A stretch of DNA of 64,000 nt. It comes from Diphasiastrum complanatum (Eukaryota > Streptophyta > Lycopodiopsida > Lycopodiales > Lycopodiaceae). The position numbers and the translations under genes were made by a program. Location of the stretch: contig CM055094.1 in NCBI GenBank assembly GCA_029204225.1, positions 13,828,928-13,892,927 on the forward strand, written 5' to 3'. The notes under the pieces were generated by a model, which was not told the DNA's origin, did not search any database, and worked only from the letters and a program-made list of their open reading frames with translations. Each line of letters begins with the position of its first letter. Position 1 is the first letter of the stretch. Of this stretch, positions 34,101 through 44,570 are shown in pieces.

Positions 34101-35106
34101 CGGTATAGATTACCTTCCTATCACCATCAAATGCCATTAAAGATGAAAAATACTCTTTATGATATGTCATATGAGAAGTGGCTCCACTATCAATCCACCA
34201 AGGATCAATGTCTCCATGATTAGCCAACAAGCAAGATGACATAACAAAAGCATCATTTGAAAGAAGCTCATCCCCACCCTCATCAATAGTTAGATTGGTT
34301 TGCTTTTCCCCTTGATCCCTCTTTTTCTTAAAACAATCACTAGCAAAATGCCCTTTGACTCCACAATAGAAACATTTTAGCTTAGATCTATCCTTCTTTT
34401 TGCCAAAAGTAGAGTGCTCACCTTGGTCTTGCCCTTTAGACCAATTGCTTTTACCTTTGCCCTTGAACTTGCCTTTAGAGAACATTGCCTCCTCTTCTCC
34501 TCCTTGAGATGTAGAAGATGCTCCCACTCTTGCTTGCAACCTGAATTCTTCAGCCAACAAGACCTCTTGCAAGTCTCCAACACTTGGTAAACATTTTTGG
34601 ATAGCATAACTTTGAACAAGATTAGCATGATCATCCAACAAGCCATTGAGAATCACTTGAACAAGCTCCTCATTATTTATGCCATCATTAATGCATGCTA
34701 ACTCATCATTCAATGCTTTAACTCTCAAAACAAAAGCATGTCCATTCTCACTCTTCTTTTGCATACAAGAAAAGATTTGCCTTCTTAAAGTCAACACTCT
34801 AGAAGTAGACTTGGATTCATAAACCTTCTTCAAGGCTTCCCAAGCTTCACTAGATGATGTGCACTTACCAACCTCTTTGATAAGCTCATTTGTCACATTC
34901 ATCTTGATCATGTGAAGGGCTTTCTTTGCCCTCTTGTCATACCTCAATTGTTCTTGAGGTGCCAAAGGTCTCTCCTCCACACCTACAACAATATCCATCA
35001 ACTCATTCATCTCAAGCAAAGACTCCATCCTTACTTTCCAAGTAGAATAGTTGAGGGAGGTAAGCCTATCATTGCTTTCCAACATGTAGCCTCCATTTGT
35101 AGCCAT
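31156..35106 (-). CDS. Copia Gag-Pol polyprotein, intact, 1316 residues
   Basis: Starts ATG at 35106 and stops at 31156-31158, inside the 3' LTR edge. Domains in order: Gag (1-240) with zinc knuckle CFYCGVKGHFASDC (C245, C248, H253, C258); protease with WWIDSGA (D306); GAG-pre-integrase zinc site (H439, H444, C473, C476); integrase core with D503, D565 and E601; linker (about 720-800); reverse transcriptase (about 825-1070) with LDISNAFLNG (D907) and YVDD (992-995); RNase H with D1156, E1197, D1234 and D1283. Every catalytic residue expected for a copia polyprotein is present and length is normal. Protease should cleave the product; reverse transcriptase and RNase H make cDNA in cytoplasmic particles and integrase inserts it in the nucleus. 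It is a single frame without a gag-pol stop, so the Gag excess must be set in another way. Confidence 0.97.
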   Translation of the reverse strand: MATNGGYMLESNDRLTSLNYSTWKVRMESLLEMNELMDIVVGVEERPLAPQEQLRYDKRAKKALHMIKMNVTNELIKEVGKCTSSSEAWEALKKVYESKSTSRVLTLRRQIFSCMQKKSENGHAFVLRVKALNDELACINDGINNEELVQVILNGLLDDHANLVQSYAIQKCLPSVGDLQEVLLAEEFRLQARVGASSTSQGGEEEAMFSKGKFKGKGKSNWSKGQDQGEHSTFGKKKDRSKLKCFYCGVKGHFASDCFKKKRDQGEKQTNLTIDEGGDELLSNDAFVMSSCLLANHGDIDPWWIDSGATSHMTYHKEYFSSLMAFDGDRKVIYTANDGECAIKGIGTIPISLSTNRNIELKDVLLIPSITKNLLSVSQMLDKGFKVEFDGDACLIKKGCSIIAKGKRQGKLFKLDACVVANQVGCMANEQMSIQEVWHKRMGHLNYKALEVIAKKEVVRGLPKSLTCLNHVCEECALSKSHRLPYTRSIYRSKMPFSLLHSDIHGVTTISNGGAKMYVTFIDDFSRFCWVYLLKSKDEVFDVFVKFKVAIETQFTTKIKCLRSDNGGEYISNKFKAFCDEHGIKREYTCPRTPQQNGVAERKNRTLCESAKAMRLNANLPKPFWSDALLCANFLCNRWPSVVLEGKTPFEALFGTKPNVKFLRTFGCICYFNITLDDRTKEDPSSRKGIFVGYSEVSKAYRIYVPSIKKVFTSRDVIFDEGNIPKVVSSDDGVVATNVLDDNGVDDTLDVDVEEASSSQIPRRTPRHKVKPSRLTYDGKGKQVVDGSNYAFLTSFDVPSCVDEARQEEEWIQAMDLEFEALMKNNTWRLVELPKGKSAIGCKWIFKVKTNQDGSINKLKARLVAKGYAQEHGIDYEETFAPVAKMVSIRVIISLATLYGWDLWQLDISNAFLNGDLEEEVYMEQPESYVSHSKPNHVCFLQKSLYGLKQAPRSWYARLNSFLLSQNFTMSEYDHSLYFRISANDVTILLIYVDDIILSGGNKEDIEDIKKALKKEFELHDLGLLSYILGIEVIRTSQITFISQEKYAISILNRFHMVDANPIDTPMESHVKLTIRGNERSFEDITLYRKLIGSLIYLTITRPDLSYCVGRLSQFMQDPSIEHWKLGKRILRYISGTKDFGIVYRGSSPNLFGFSDSDFAGDLMDRKSINAHAIFIGDGAISWMSKKQATISLSSSEAEYKALTSCTKEMVWIKRMIMELHLLDFSESPIIFCDNLSAQSLASNPVFHARSKHIEVAYHFVREQVLAKEIKLEHVPSKECVADIFTKALGKDLFFKHRTSLGVLSKSMLKLVEEGV
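31161..31172 (-). promoter_or_regulatory. Polypurine tract of the young copia element
   Basis: The minus strand reads GAAGAGGGAG just before the 3' LTR. It overlaps the last codons of RNase H (LVEEGV) and would prime plus-strand DNA synthesis. Confidence 0.8.
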
Positions 35107-35703
35107 GTTGCAATGATTGATCTCTGATCTTTGACCTGTTCCAATGCACTAAGCACTCTCTTGAATCAACAAATGAAACACAAGAAGAAATCACAAAGAT
35201 TTGGAACCTAAAACCTTACTTTTTCTCTCTTTTCCTCACTTTTTCCTTAATTTTAGCCACTAGTTTTATGATTTCTTGATCAAACCAAGACCAAACCTCA
35301 ATATACTTGCTTTTCCCTCACTCCTAAGATTGAAATACACTCTTGAATCATTCAGCAAACTGAAAATCAGAGGGTTACATCAATTTTGAAGTTTTTGACA
35401 TGAAGAAGCAAGAAATTGAATCAAAAAACTATATGCTAGAATGGAAAACTAATAGGATCTTGTTGGATCTTGCATCTCCCTCTTTCCAAAACAATTTTTG
35501 TCTCCTTATTCTGATAAGTACAGAGGGAATTCGCCCTACTTCAATTGAAATGCATACAAATGATGTTTTGATCACAAAGATCCAATTTCTACACATAAAT
35601 CAACAAGATTTTTAGCTAGAAACTTGATTGGAATGCTACAAAAGCAAACTCGCCCACAAATCTCTTCTAAATCTGGCAAAACCTGCACATTTGGCCGCCT
35701 AAT

Positions 35704-35715
35704 GCTCTGATACCA
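35704..35715 (-). promoter_or_regulatory. Primer-binding site of the young copia element
   Basis: GCTCTGATACCA on plus, TGGTATCAGAGC on minus, complementary to the initiator tRNA-Met 3' end and directly adjacent to the 5' LTR. About 600 bp of non-coding leader separates it from the polyprotein ATG. Confidence 0.93.
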
Positions 35716-36368
35716 TGTGAAAAACTCAGATCCAAAAGATGCTAAAGTTTCATAAAGATCTTGGCCATGGAAGTTATGCACATCTAGATTGAAAAAATGA
35801 TAGAAATTGTGATGTTAAGCATACTAAACATCAACTAAACATCAAAATCTGATCATAAGCTTCCACAAACAGAAACTTGCTGTCCCTGTCCGTACTTCAG
35901 AGCCTACAACCTGCATTTCACACGTGTGAAGCCATAGCAACAAAGAAATCACAATTCTAGTGGCTAGAATGCAAGATATGAACAAAAAAGTGAGAGAGAA
36001 GAAGATGGACCTTCAAAGAGCATAACATTCATTCAATAGAATGAAAATGAGATGTGTACATACTCGTGGAGATGGCTATTTATAGCAGCCATAGTGCCTC
36101 TTGGCCACTTGTCTTATGATAGGCTAAAATTGGGGTCCAATAGGATTCACCCATATACCTAGAAATTTGGTCAAATAGGAATGCACCAAATTATGAGCCA
36201 ATAGAAGAGCTCCACACTCGACCTCCTCTAATTAATGTGACCTCAAAAGTAGTGTACACATACTTTGGGCCTCTACATACATGTATGAACCTATCTCTAA
36301 CTTTTATTTGGCCATAGGCCTACAAAATCTCAAGTTAGGAAAATACTACTAGTTGACAATTTTTCACA
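35716..36368 (-). repeat. 5' LTR of the young copia element
   Basis: 653 bp, no difference found from the left LTR. A TATA box, CTATAAATAG on minus (36076-36085), is the likely promoter; transcription would start about 30 bp further left. The TTTAG target duplicate follows at 36369. Confidence 0.97.
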
Positions 36369-36373
36369 TTTAG

Positions 36374-36900
36374 CCCTTATGGGGTCGTAATTCATGTTTG
36401 TCAAGGTCAAAGGCATGTGAAAATATGTTTAGCTCTTATGGGTAATTTAATTTGGTCAAGGTCTAGGGCCCATCATTGGTAGGACAAAGTTTGAACATTG
36501 TCTTTATGAGCCATGTTAGTGGTTGCCACATTTGCAAGCCCCCTGGGATAGATTACCTAGCTTACGGTAGGTATCTTCTTCTCTTTTACACTCGTCTCGT
36601 AATTGCTCTACTCTCCTGGTAAGGATACTTTGATAACCTTCTGCTTCTCCGTGCTATTCATCACTCTGAGTTGTAAAGAGGCTGTGATAGATTACGGATG
36701 CATTGAAGTCCAGCGATGGATAGCAATGATACATTTTGATAATTGAAACCATCCATTATGTCTCAATAGGCAGCGAAGATCTCTCATAGTATAGCCCTTC
36801 CGCCTGTCAACAAAGGTTAGATCACTGGAGAGGTGCCTAACTATGCATAGATGCTACTTTTAGTTAATTTCCTACTTTCTCCCTTAACTCTACTCACCAC
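36374..36900. other. Pre-insertion flank with one hairpin of the CCAGCGATGG type
   Basis: GTCCAGCGATGGATAG at 36711-36726 sits in an imperfect inverted repeat (about 36693-36735) like those at 19500-20065. TTACGGTAGGTAT at 36564-36576 resembles a splice donor, as seen before that array. No reading frame is supported. Confidence 0.4.
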
Positions 36901-37532
36901 TATACTACTCCTCTTTAACTCTACTCCTCTATACTAACATTCATCATAGTTTTGGTTGAAGGGAAGGGATGGAGAAGAAGAGATTGAGAAGAGAAGAGAA
37001 AGAGAGAGAAAGAGAGTGAGGGTGGAGGTTAGCTCAAATGCTCCTTATGCTTGCTAATGGAAAAACATTCACTATGGCAAACAATAAACATGGAAATAGA
37101 AAGCAATAGAAAACACAACCAAGAGCGATAGCAAGTAGTGAATAGCAAATGAGGATGCTTCTCTTCCAAAAATGGTAGAGTTTTCTCCTTCTCATTAAGC
37201 ATGGAAATAGTGTACAAATGGTGCTTTTTATAAAATGGGGAAGGCCCTTGCCCCTCAATCTTATTGGCTAATATTTACAATGATCCTAGCCATTCATCTT
37301 GGACCCAACTTGATCCAAGGGTCCACAAAAAGTACATTAGAAATCACAAGATTCATGTGAGTCCCAGTTTGGACCCAACTCTAAAAAGTGATGTCTAAGT
37401 TTAAAAATGACATTGGGCCTCTAGTTTTATTTTGATTAGAAGGCCCAAGTCAAGTTAATTTTATTTACAACTTCAATTGCGTGCTCATTGGGCCATGGGC
37501 TTATACACGCAGGATGCCATGCCCTCGCAACA
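36901..37532 (-). repeat. Probable 3' LTR of the minus-strand gypsy element
   Basis: The right edge ends CCCTCGCAACA at 37532, matching the edge of the LTR-like segment at 4526. A TATA-like box (TTTTATAAAAAG on minus) lies near 37223-37235. The left edge is uncertain. Position just downstream of the extra ORF fits a 3' LTR. Confidence 0.4.
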
Positions 37533-37559
37533 CATTTTATTGGAGGATTTTATTTATTT

Positions 37560-40500
37560 ACACTTTGTTGGGAATACCCCCAACAAGATCCACGGCCTGA
37601 AGTAGTGCATGTCCCTCGGCACTCTGCCAGTTTAGTAGAGCGTTCTCTTGGACCGCCTCTGGTGGATGAGATATCCCGTAACATCTTCCATGAAGTTGAG
37701 ACGGTCCAGTTTCTTCGAGTCCTTTGGCATGTGGAAGGACTTGTGGACTCCTGTCAGCCATTCTTGATCCACCCATGCTTGGAATCGTTTCGTCCAGGGA
37801 TCTCCAAGGAATGCAACTCGGTAATATACGCGAGCGACAAGCAGCTGGTCTTCAACTTTGTTGGCGTGCACCTTATTTGGATCAAAAAATATGGAGGGAA
37901 GGAAATCATCCCATTTTGTTTCAATGCCCATTAAATATTCTAAGTCTTGGGCGTAAGTGGCTGTCGCGCAGACCATGGGATCGGGACAATTGATGTAGTG
38001 ACTAGCGAATGTGGAGAGAGCCCTTCTGGCATCTACATCTGTTGTCCACCCATATTCGGATTTGATGATTGGCCAGTTGAAATTGTTGAGTGTAATCTGG
38101 TCCAGAGGAGTGTCGCATTTCGCTCATGTGGATCTTCTTGGACATGGCAAGAAATGCGTGCTCACCCGTAACTGTTGCGGACTCGTCACATAAGCTCTGA
38201 TGGCCATAGGGTCTCTCTCAAATAACTGTTGTCGCCACCTCGGTTGTGGTTGGAGGGCGGGTAAGGCTTGCAATTCTTTTCCCTTGATGGTCTGAGCTGA
38301 GAATGATATCTGCCAGCTGCCTCTTGATGACTCGTGGGGATATTTGGATAAAAATTCATTGATGTTCTCCTCCACGGACTTCGGTCTTTGGAAGGTTCGA
38401 TTGGCAGATATCGTTCGCGACCCTCTAGATGATGTTGCTTGGCCCTAGTTGGTGGTTGCGCCTTGGCTCTGGTCTCGTGTCTCAGTGGCCGCATCTATCT
38501 GCCCTTGGTCTTGGCCTTGATCTGGTTGAAATCCCCCTGCTGTCTGTAGGCTCTGATCTTGGCTGGTACTAGCCTGTGTAGTGTCAAAATTAGGTGGTGG
38601 TGGAATTACCATGGGTGTGGGCTGGACCTTTGTTTCCATGTATTTCTGGCACGCCTTGAGGGCTTGCTTGGCCTGGGCGAGCTCTTGCGTTGCGCTTGCC
38701 CGATACTTATTGAACTCCACCTGGTAGTTGTTGAGGGTTTGGCTGCACCTGACGCCGTAGAAGATTCATCTCTGATTGGAAAAATGGCCTTGTGTCTGGT
38801 GCAGATTGAGCTAACCAAGCGAGCTTCTCGTCTTGTAAGGCTTTAACCTCAGTCCCTAGGCACGTGTTCTCTGCCTTCAAAAGTGTAAGTTGCTCCTGGA
38901 TGGGGGCAAGTCGTTGGGAGGCTTCAGCTTGAAGCTCCCGCACCTTTGTGGAGGCCTCAGTTAGTGCTTTGGAGAGGCTTTGAATATAGGCCCTCCTCCT
39001 TCTGCTACAGCTTGGCAATCTCCTGGTGCCCTGCTTGTTCGTGTTGCTGAGCCAGAATCAGCTCTTGCTGCAGCTTGGTGAGGTCTGCTCGCAGTTGTGT
39101 ATTACTCGTTGCCAATTGTCGTACTCTGCTTTCCATAATAGCTTCGGCTGCTACCGCAACCAGGATCTATTTCTCTAGAGTTTGGTACGTCATCGTTAGA
39201 ACCGTGGGAGCAGCTGGTACACTGGCACTGGTAGGGGCTGGTGTTGTATCGGCCCCGACGACTTGTGAAATTTCGTCATCATTGTCTTTGATCAGGTTTT
39301 CATCTGTCCTGACACCAGCTGGGACAGTAGGGTCAACTCGATCTGGTGATGCTACAAAAACTGTTTGTACAAATGCATCATCAGGCAGTGGTTGGCTGCC
39401 CTCAACAACCTTTGGCGAAGCAGGTGGGGTGTGAGAAACAATTGTGGAAACAGGGGTGAGGATGGTTTGTCCGAACGAGAGGATGAGAGGAATAGTGAGA
39501 AACTGAAGGGTGGTGTGGAGTATGGAAGAAGGTGAGGATGGAGCAGAAAGTGTTTGGCGTGGGGGTGAAAAATTGATAACTTGCATCCATGCCAAAGTGT
39601 CGGGGGACCGTTGCGAATCAGAAGGGTTGAATGTGAGAGGAGCAACGGTGGTGGCAGGAGTAATGGAAGATGCGATGGTGATGGATGGAGCAGCGGACAC
39701 TGGAAGAGAAGTAGGAGTGGTATCAACAGAAGAAACAGGGATGGAGACAGAAACAGATGTGGATGGAATAGGAAGAGAGGTAGCGACAACAAAAATTGGA
39801 GTGGGGGGTTGCATGGAAGAATAAGTGACGATGGTTGATGGAGTAGTTAGTGCGGCAGTGGAGACACGTCGTAGGGTAACAGGTGGAGATGTGGATGTAG
39901 AGACAGCTTTGTTGGCCGTTGTGTTAATGACTACAAGTTGGGAGGAGGTAGATGCTTGAGATGGTGGGTAAAGGTTAGTATGTGACACAAGGGTAGACAA
40001 GAGGGATGAGTGTTGGAAACCGTGCACTTTCGCCTCGAGAAGTGCACAGGCAAAGTTACACAACAGGGGACCTGCTGCGATTTGCTTACGGTTGTTGGAT
40101 TAAATGGAGTTTGTTAGTTCTCAAATAAGGAAGCTATGCCAGTCGTATGGCACAATGGAGGGGTTAGGAAATTCCAGAAAGGATTTCACTATCTGACTTA
40201 GCAGCGTAGACTGGATTCTGTCCTTGCAAAATGTTGAAATAACCAAAAAGTTATTCAACAGATGCGCAGTTGCCTGAATGACGGGTTTCGTGATAGCTTC
40301 TATCAGGTAGCCATTGTTAGTCTGGATGGGGATTTCTGGTGTGGTTTGGGTGACGAATGGCTTGATCAGAGCTTTGGCTTGGCGATGGAAGATGGGTTGA
40401 CGATCATCGGACGTAATGCCAACGGTGATCATCGAGTCGGCGTTAATCCTGACCTTGTACATGGTACCTTGGTAGAGGAAGTGAAAACGAGCCTTGTCCT

Positions 40501-40717
40501 CGTCCCAAGTGGCGTAAGCATGAAGGGCGAGGCCCATGTTAATCTCTGAATGGAAGAGCGCCGAGTAAAAACCCATTGCTTCAAGGAGTGGGCCGGCTGT
40601 CTGCAGCCATGGTTGGATTAGAGTGTTAGAGGGTAGAGGCCAAATATGCGTGGCCTCGGGGATGTCATGCTGGATCACCTATTTGGCGTCAGAGTCTTCA
40701 GAGGATGAGGAGGCCAT
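37560..40717 (-). pseudogene. Large extra ORF downstream of gypsy integrase, broken
   Basis: Starts MASSSSEDSDAK at 40717, with an in-frame stop right after. Regions in order: a globular part (40678-40030) including YSALFHSEINMGLALHAYAT and FACALLEAKVHGFQ; a Pro/Thr/Ser-rich linker (40000-39200); coiled-coil stretches (39160-38640), for example LRADLTKLQQEL and ALTEASTKVRELQAEA; a Gln/Asp-rich piece (38600-38450); and a carboxy part (38375-37632) with DLEYLMGIETKWDDFLPSI. The first half stays in one frame with only stops (near 40682, 40121, 40095 and 39165); later parts need frame changes near 39010, 38725 and 38480. Original length was about 1000 residues. The place after integrase recalls the extra or env-like ORFs of Tat/Athila elements, and the first domain loosely recalls plant transposon-associated domains. 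I do not recognise it with certainty. Confidence 0.5.
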
Positions 40718-40977
40718 ATTAGCAATGATGATTAGTGGTCGAAAAAGTCAAAAAAGTAGAAAAAATGATGGAAAATGGAAAAAGATGTGGAAACAGTAGA
40801 AAACTGAGAATAATGAGTGCTAGATGACAATGATTGTAGTTCAGAGCGCAGATCGGTGTTTAATATGAGTAGATGACAGTTGGTAGGAAGTTTGGTTGAA
40901 AACAGAAAACTTGGTATTTTCAGTGGAAATTTCGGCAGAGCTTCGCTAGCAAAGGTAACAAATGACTCGAATTCAGC

Positions 40978-40987
40978 CCTTATATAG
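40978..40987 (-). promoter_or_regulatory. TATA box for the extra ORF
   Basis: The minus strand reads CTATATAAGG, about 260 bp upstream of the ORF's ATG at 40717. It fits a plant core promoter well and could drive a separate transcript for the extra ORF. It might instead belong to an unrecognised LTR. Confidence 0.45.
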
Positions 40988-41790
40988 CGGAATTTAGAGT
41001 GCGTATTAGGTGAAATTCACTTTCCCTTGTTCAGTTCCACCCAAATTTTGGCAGGCACCTTCTTTACAAAATTCTAAGACCTCAGGAAAGTCTGCGAGAG
41101 TTCAGAAGGTGATTCGACTACTATGCACAGGTTCTGCGAGGGTTCAGGCTGTCTGCGAGGGTTCAACTCTTGCAGGAAGTGATCTCTCACACAACTTGTT
41201 CCTGTGATTGGAGTTTCAAAATCAGATCATGTAGGCAAGCTGATTTCACTGCTCTGATTCCATTTAGACACCTTGAGAGAGTTGGTAAGTTGATTTTGAT
41301 GCTCTGCGAGGGTTCTGAAAATTCTGCTTCTGGAAATTCTTGCATACACTAAAAAAATGATGATTCCTCCATCAAAAACTCTCACAGAGATTTTCATGGA
41401 TGCATCTAGGTTAGATCTGGTGACTGTCCAATTTTCAAGAGTACCTCCCAGGGGATCTCAAAAAATCATGAAAAAAGTGCTCTTTTAGAGTGTTTTTTGA
41501 CAAGATCTCAAAATTTTGTAAACTGGTAATTAGCTTCATCCAGGCTTGATCTAACTGTTGGTAGTGCTCTAGAAATTTTAATGGATTCTTGGTAGTAGAT
41601 CCCTTAGTCAATCTGATGATCTGCTTTCTTAACCTATCAGGGCCTGGATCCTCCTTGGATTTTGATAGATTTCCCTGATCTTGCCAGATCTGGCTGAATC
41701 TTGATGGATTTAGCTTGGTTTGGCTTGAACTTCTTAGATCTAGCGGTGATGGCTAAGCAGATTAGCCTTTTGTAATGAGCCACTCCCAAT
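40988..41790. other. Spacer between gypsy integrase and the extra ORF
   Basis: No gene. TCTGCGAG-GTTC occurs at about 41090, 41132, 41151 and 41301, a short scattered repeat. The right part is rich in GATCT-type words (41640-41780). It may be the upstream regulatory region of the extra ORF or the remains of an LTR. Confidence 0.35.
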
Positions 41791-43255
41791 CTGGATCTGT
41801 CTTACTGTCGTGGCCAGTACTTGTGCAACCGGCTACCATTGATGGGTGTGTCGAATGGCGTCCCATCAAGCTGTTCTAAGTTCATGGCTCCATGATTAAG
41901 AATTTCCTTGATCTTAAGAGGACCTTTACCCGTGAATTCTAACTTCCCCTTGATCGCCTTGGTTTATACATCAGGACCAAATCTCCTGAACGAAGATCCT
42001 TCTTTTGTAATCTGCGATCATGCCAAGCTTTGCGTCTTTCCTTTTCAGCTGCCAATGCATGCATAGCTAGTAAGCATGTTTCACAGAGTTTATGCAGAGC
42101 TTCGTGGCGTAGCTATAGATATTTGGACTCATTAAGACGTTGCGCGGTAGAAATCCTTAATGAAGGAACTAGAAACTCTACTAGCATCACAGCATCTTGA
42201 CCATATACCAATTAGAAAGGTGTTTGATCAGTGCTCCCTTTATATGCTATCCTGAATGCCCACAGTGCAACATGCAACTTGTGTTCCCAATCTGATCTGC
42301 TAGCTTCAACTGTTTTTGTGAGCACGCTACACAGGATCTTATTGGATGATTCTGCTTGCCCATTACCACAAGGATAAGAAGACGTAATGGTTCTGTGGAT
42401 CACGAAGATTTCCTCCAACAGGACCTTGATGGTCTCGTTGATGACATGGCTTCCGCGATCACTGACTAGTTCCACCGGGCATCCGAAGTGCACAATGATA
42501 TTTTCATAAAAGAACTTGGCAATGGTCCTAGCATTAGCTACTCTTACTGCCTTGGACCCATTTGGTGAGGTAGTCTGTGGCTACGATTATGTATCGAGCC
42601 TGGGAACTCCTTGCTGCAGGGTGAATTGGACCAATATAATCCAATCCCCATTTTTCGAACGGTGCTTGGTCTAAGACTGGGTACAGTAAATCATAGTTCA
42701 ATCTTGTTGGTCTCTTTGCCCTTTGGCACACATCGCACTTTTCAAATATTCCTCTGTGTCTTTATGAATTGTTGGCCACCAACATCTTGATTGCAGAATC
42801 TTGCGAACTGTAATGTCAGATGCAAAATGACCTCCACCCATGCCTTCACGTAAAATAAGGTAGCATCTGTCAGCTCATCGTCGGGTTGGGTTGCAATCTC
42901 CTTTCCCTTGATTCGTGACACATGATCTGACATGTAGTGTTGTTTTCTCTTGTGAACTACCTATCCAAAAATCAAATTCCAACAACAAAAGGAGCCATAT
43001 GGTGATTATCCCAGTGTTGCAAGTTTTATTAACGAAATATAGCAAGGGTTGATGGTTCGTATAAAAAGCAAAATGTGTGGCCATCAAATAGTGTCGAAAC
43101 TTCTTAACCGCATAGATCATTGCCAGTGCTTCCCGCTCTGTGGTTGAATGATTCATTTCGGTATCACTGAGCTGTCGACTTGCAAATCAGATTGGAAAAT
43201 CTTTTTTGTTTTCACCTGGCTGGGTTAAGACTGCTCCAACTGCATACTTCGATGC
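41791..43255 (-). pseudogene. Ty3-gypsy RNase H and integrase, broken
   Basis: Leftward from 43255: FHVHTNASKYAVGAVLTQ and STTEREALAMIYAVKKFRHY (RNase H); FVNKTCNTG; the integrase zinc region ending CQRAKRP (42730); core pieces WGLDYIGPIHP, ATDYLTKWV, LVSDRGSHVIN and YPCGNGQAESSNKIL (42700-42310); then ALWAFRIAYKGS and the carboxy part including RRKAWHDRRLQKKDL (42030-41980). Several stops and frame changes occur. Reverse transcriptase is missing between this part and the gag piece to the right. This is one element with the gag at 43275-44570 and probably with the extra ORF at 37560-40717. Confidence 0.88.
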
Positions 43256-43274
43256 ATTCGTATGCACGTGGAAC

Positions 43275-44570
43275 TCAATGGACCAATTGCGTGGTCGTAA
43301 GATTGGTGCAACCAATCATTTTGATCAATGTGTAGTGGTGAGCCCGTTTGCGGTTCCCGTTCGACGCTGACTGGAGGTTCTGTGGGAATGTTTCGTTCTT
43401 GCTCTTTTTTCTCCTCTTGTGCTTTTTTACCCATTGTCTTATTTTCTGGTACTGTCTTCTCTCTTCTCTCACATTTGGATATGGCACTGAAGTTGAGGGT
43501 TGGTCAGTGACCGATGGTGGTGGTGAGGGAGCCACTTCCTTCCTCTTTTGTGCTCGTGTAACAACTAACACAGAAGTGTGGTCTTGTCGACCTTTCGATG
43601 GTGTCCCCGCTGGAACTGCTGGTTGCTGTATGGCAATGAGGTTAAGAGGTGCACTGGCTCAAAGTTTAAAGGGAGAATTCTTGAAGTAGTGTCCATAACC
43701 GCAATCCTGGCAGGAGGTTGTATATTTTCCCTTGTAGGGACATTCTGCAATTCTTTGTCCCTCTCCGCATCTGTAGCAGCCGTAATTTCTTCCACCTTGA
43801 CGTTGAGTTTGAGCTGCATAGGCCGAAACATATTCATTATGACAGGATCCATAAATGGTTCATCTGGTCCATACCACTGCTGCTGCTCAGGTTGAGGTGG
43901 CATTTGCATTTCTTGTTCCGCTGCTGTCAAGGTTTACATGGGCCACTTGTTGATTGGCTGGCCCTGGTGGAGCAGGTAAGGCCATGCATTGTGGTTGATT
44001 GGGTGCGGCGTACCTTGGTGCCACGTTAGGTGCCCCTTGCTGATAAGGATAAGAAGTCTGATAAGGACTTCTCTTCTGTTGAACAACCCTGGAGTCAAAT
44101 GGGCAAAATGTTGTATTGTGCGATGTTGCATTGCACAGATGGCAAAATCTACATGCCAGTATCAGATATTGCTTTACAACTGAAAACTCGTTTGCTGTAT
44201 GGTTTTGTGTGCATACTGAACACCATACATTTTCTCATCGAGGATACTGCAGCTGGTTTGGTTCTGGTTGATGTGGAGTTACTATTACAGTTCCTTGTAA
44301 GGCCTTTAGTTTCTGGTCAAACTACGCCGTAAGTTGCTCCATCTGCTGTTTGTGTAATTTTGTCATTTGCTCCAATAGCAGTTATGTGGATAGAGAAAGA
44401 TGTGTTTGATGATGATGATGCGATCGAGGGAGTAGGAGAGTGTGGGTGAAAGGATATTCATCATCAGATCCCTCATCCTCTTCTCTGATGCTTCCATAGC
44501 TTCTTGCAGAGTAGCATACTGCTCCCGTCGTTTCAGTTGAGAAACTGAATTAAGTTGTTGTGAATACAAC
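43275..44570 (-). pseudogene. Gypsy gag with two zinc-knuckle remnants
   Basis: Minus strand, several frames. At 44569-44460 there is a Gln/Glu-rich start (QLKRREQYATLQEAMEASEK). PEQQQWYGPDEPFMDP lies near 43885. In another frame CYRCGEGQRIAEC and CQDCGYGHYFKNS (about 43780-43675) look like two CCHC knuckles, each missing a ligand. EVAPSPPPSVTDQP follows at about 43530, and the sequence then passes straight into RNase H at 43255. Protease and reverse transcriptase were deleted. Confidence 0.6.

Larger units (their letters stand above)
30508..36368 (-). mobile_element. Complete, very young Ty1-copia retrotransposon
   Basis: 5861 bp. The two 653-bp LTRs (30508-31160 and 35716-36368) have no difference I could find when read side by side. 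Each starts TGTGAAAAA and ends TTTTTCACA. The 5-bp target duplication TTTAG lies at 30503-30507 and 36369-36373. The minus-strand primer-binding site directly abuts the right LTR, and a purine tract directly abuts the left LTR. One uninterrupted polyprotein fills the interior. Identical LTRs mean the copy inserted recently, because LTRs are equal at insertion. All sequence signs of an autonomous element are present; whether it is transcribed cannot be told here. Broken relatives lie at 18640-20735 and, more distantly, 52013-55010. Confidence 0.97.

Noticed and set aside
39510-39838. Plus-strand frames opposite the Pro/Thr/Ser-rich linker
   Set aside because: They are the antisense of a low-complexity coding stretch; the Gly/Val/Asp-rich translation has no domain.
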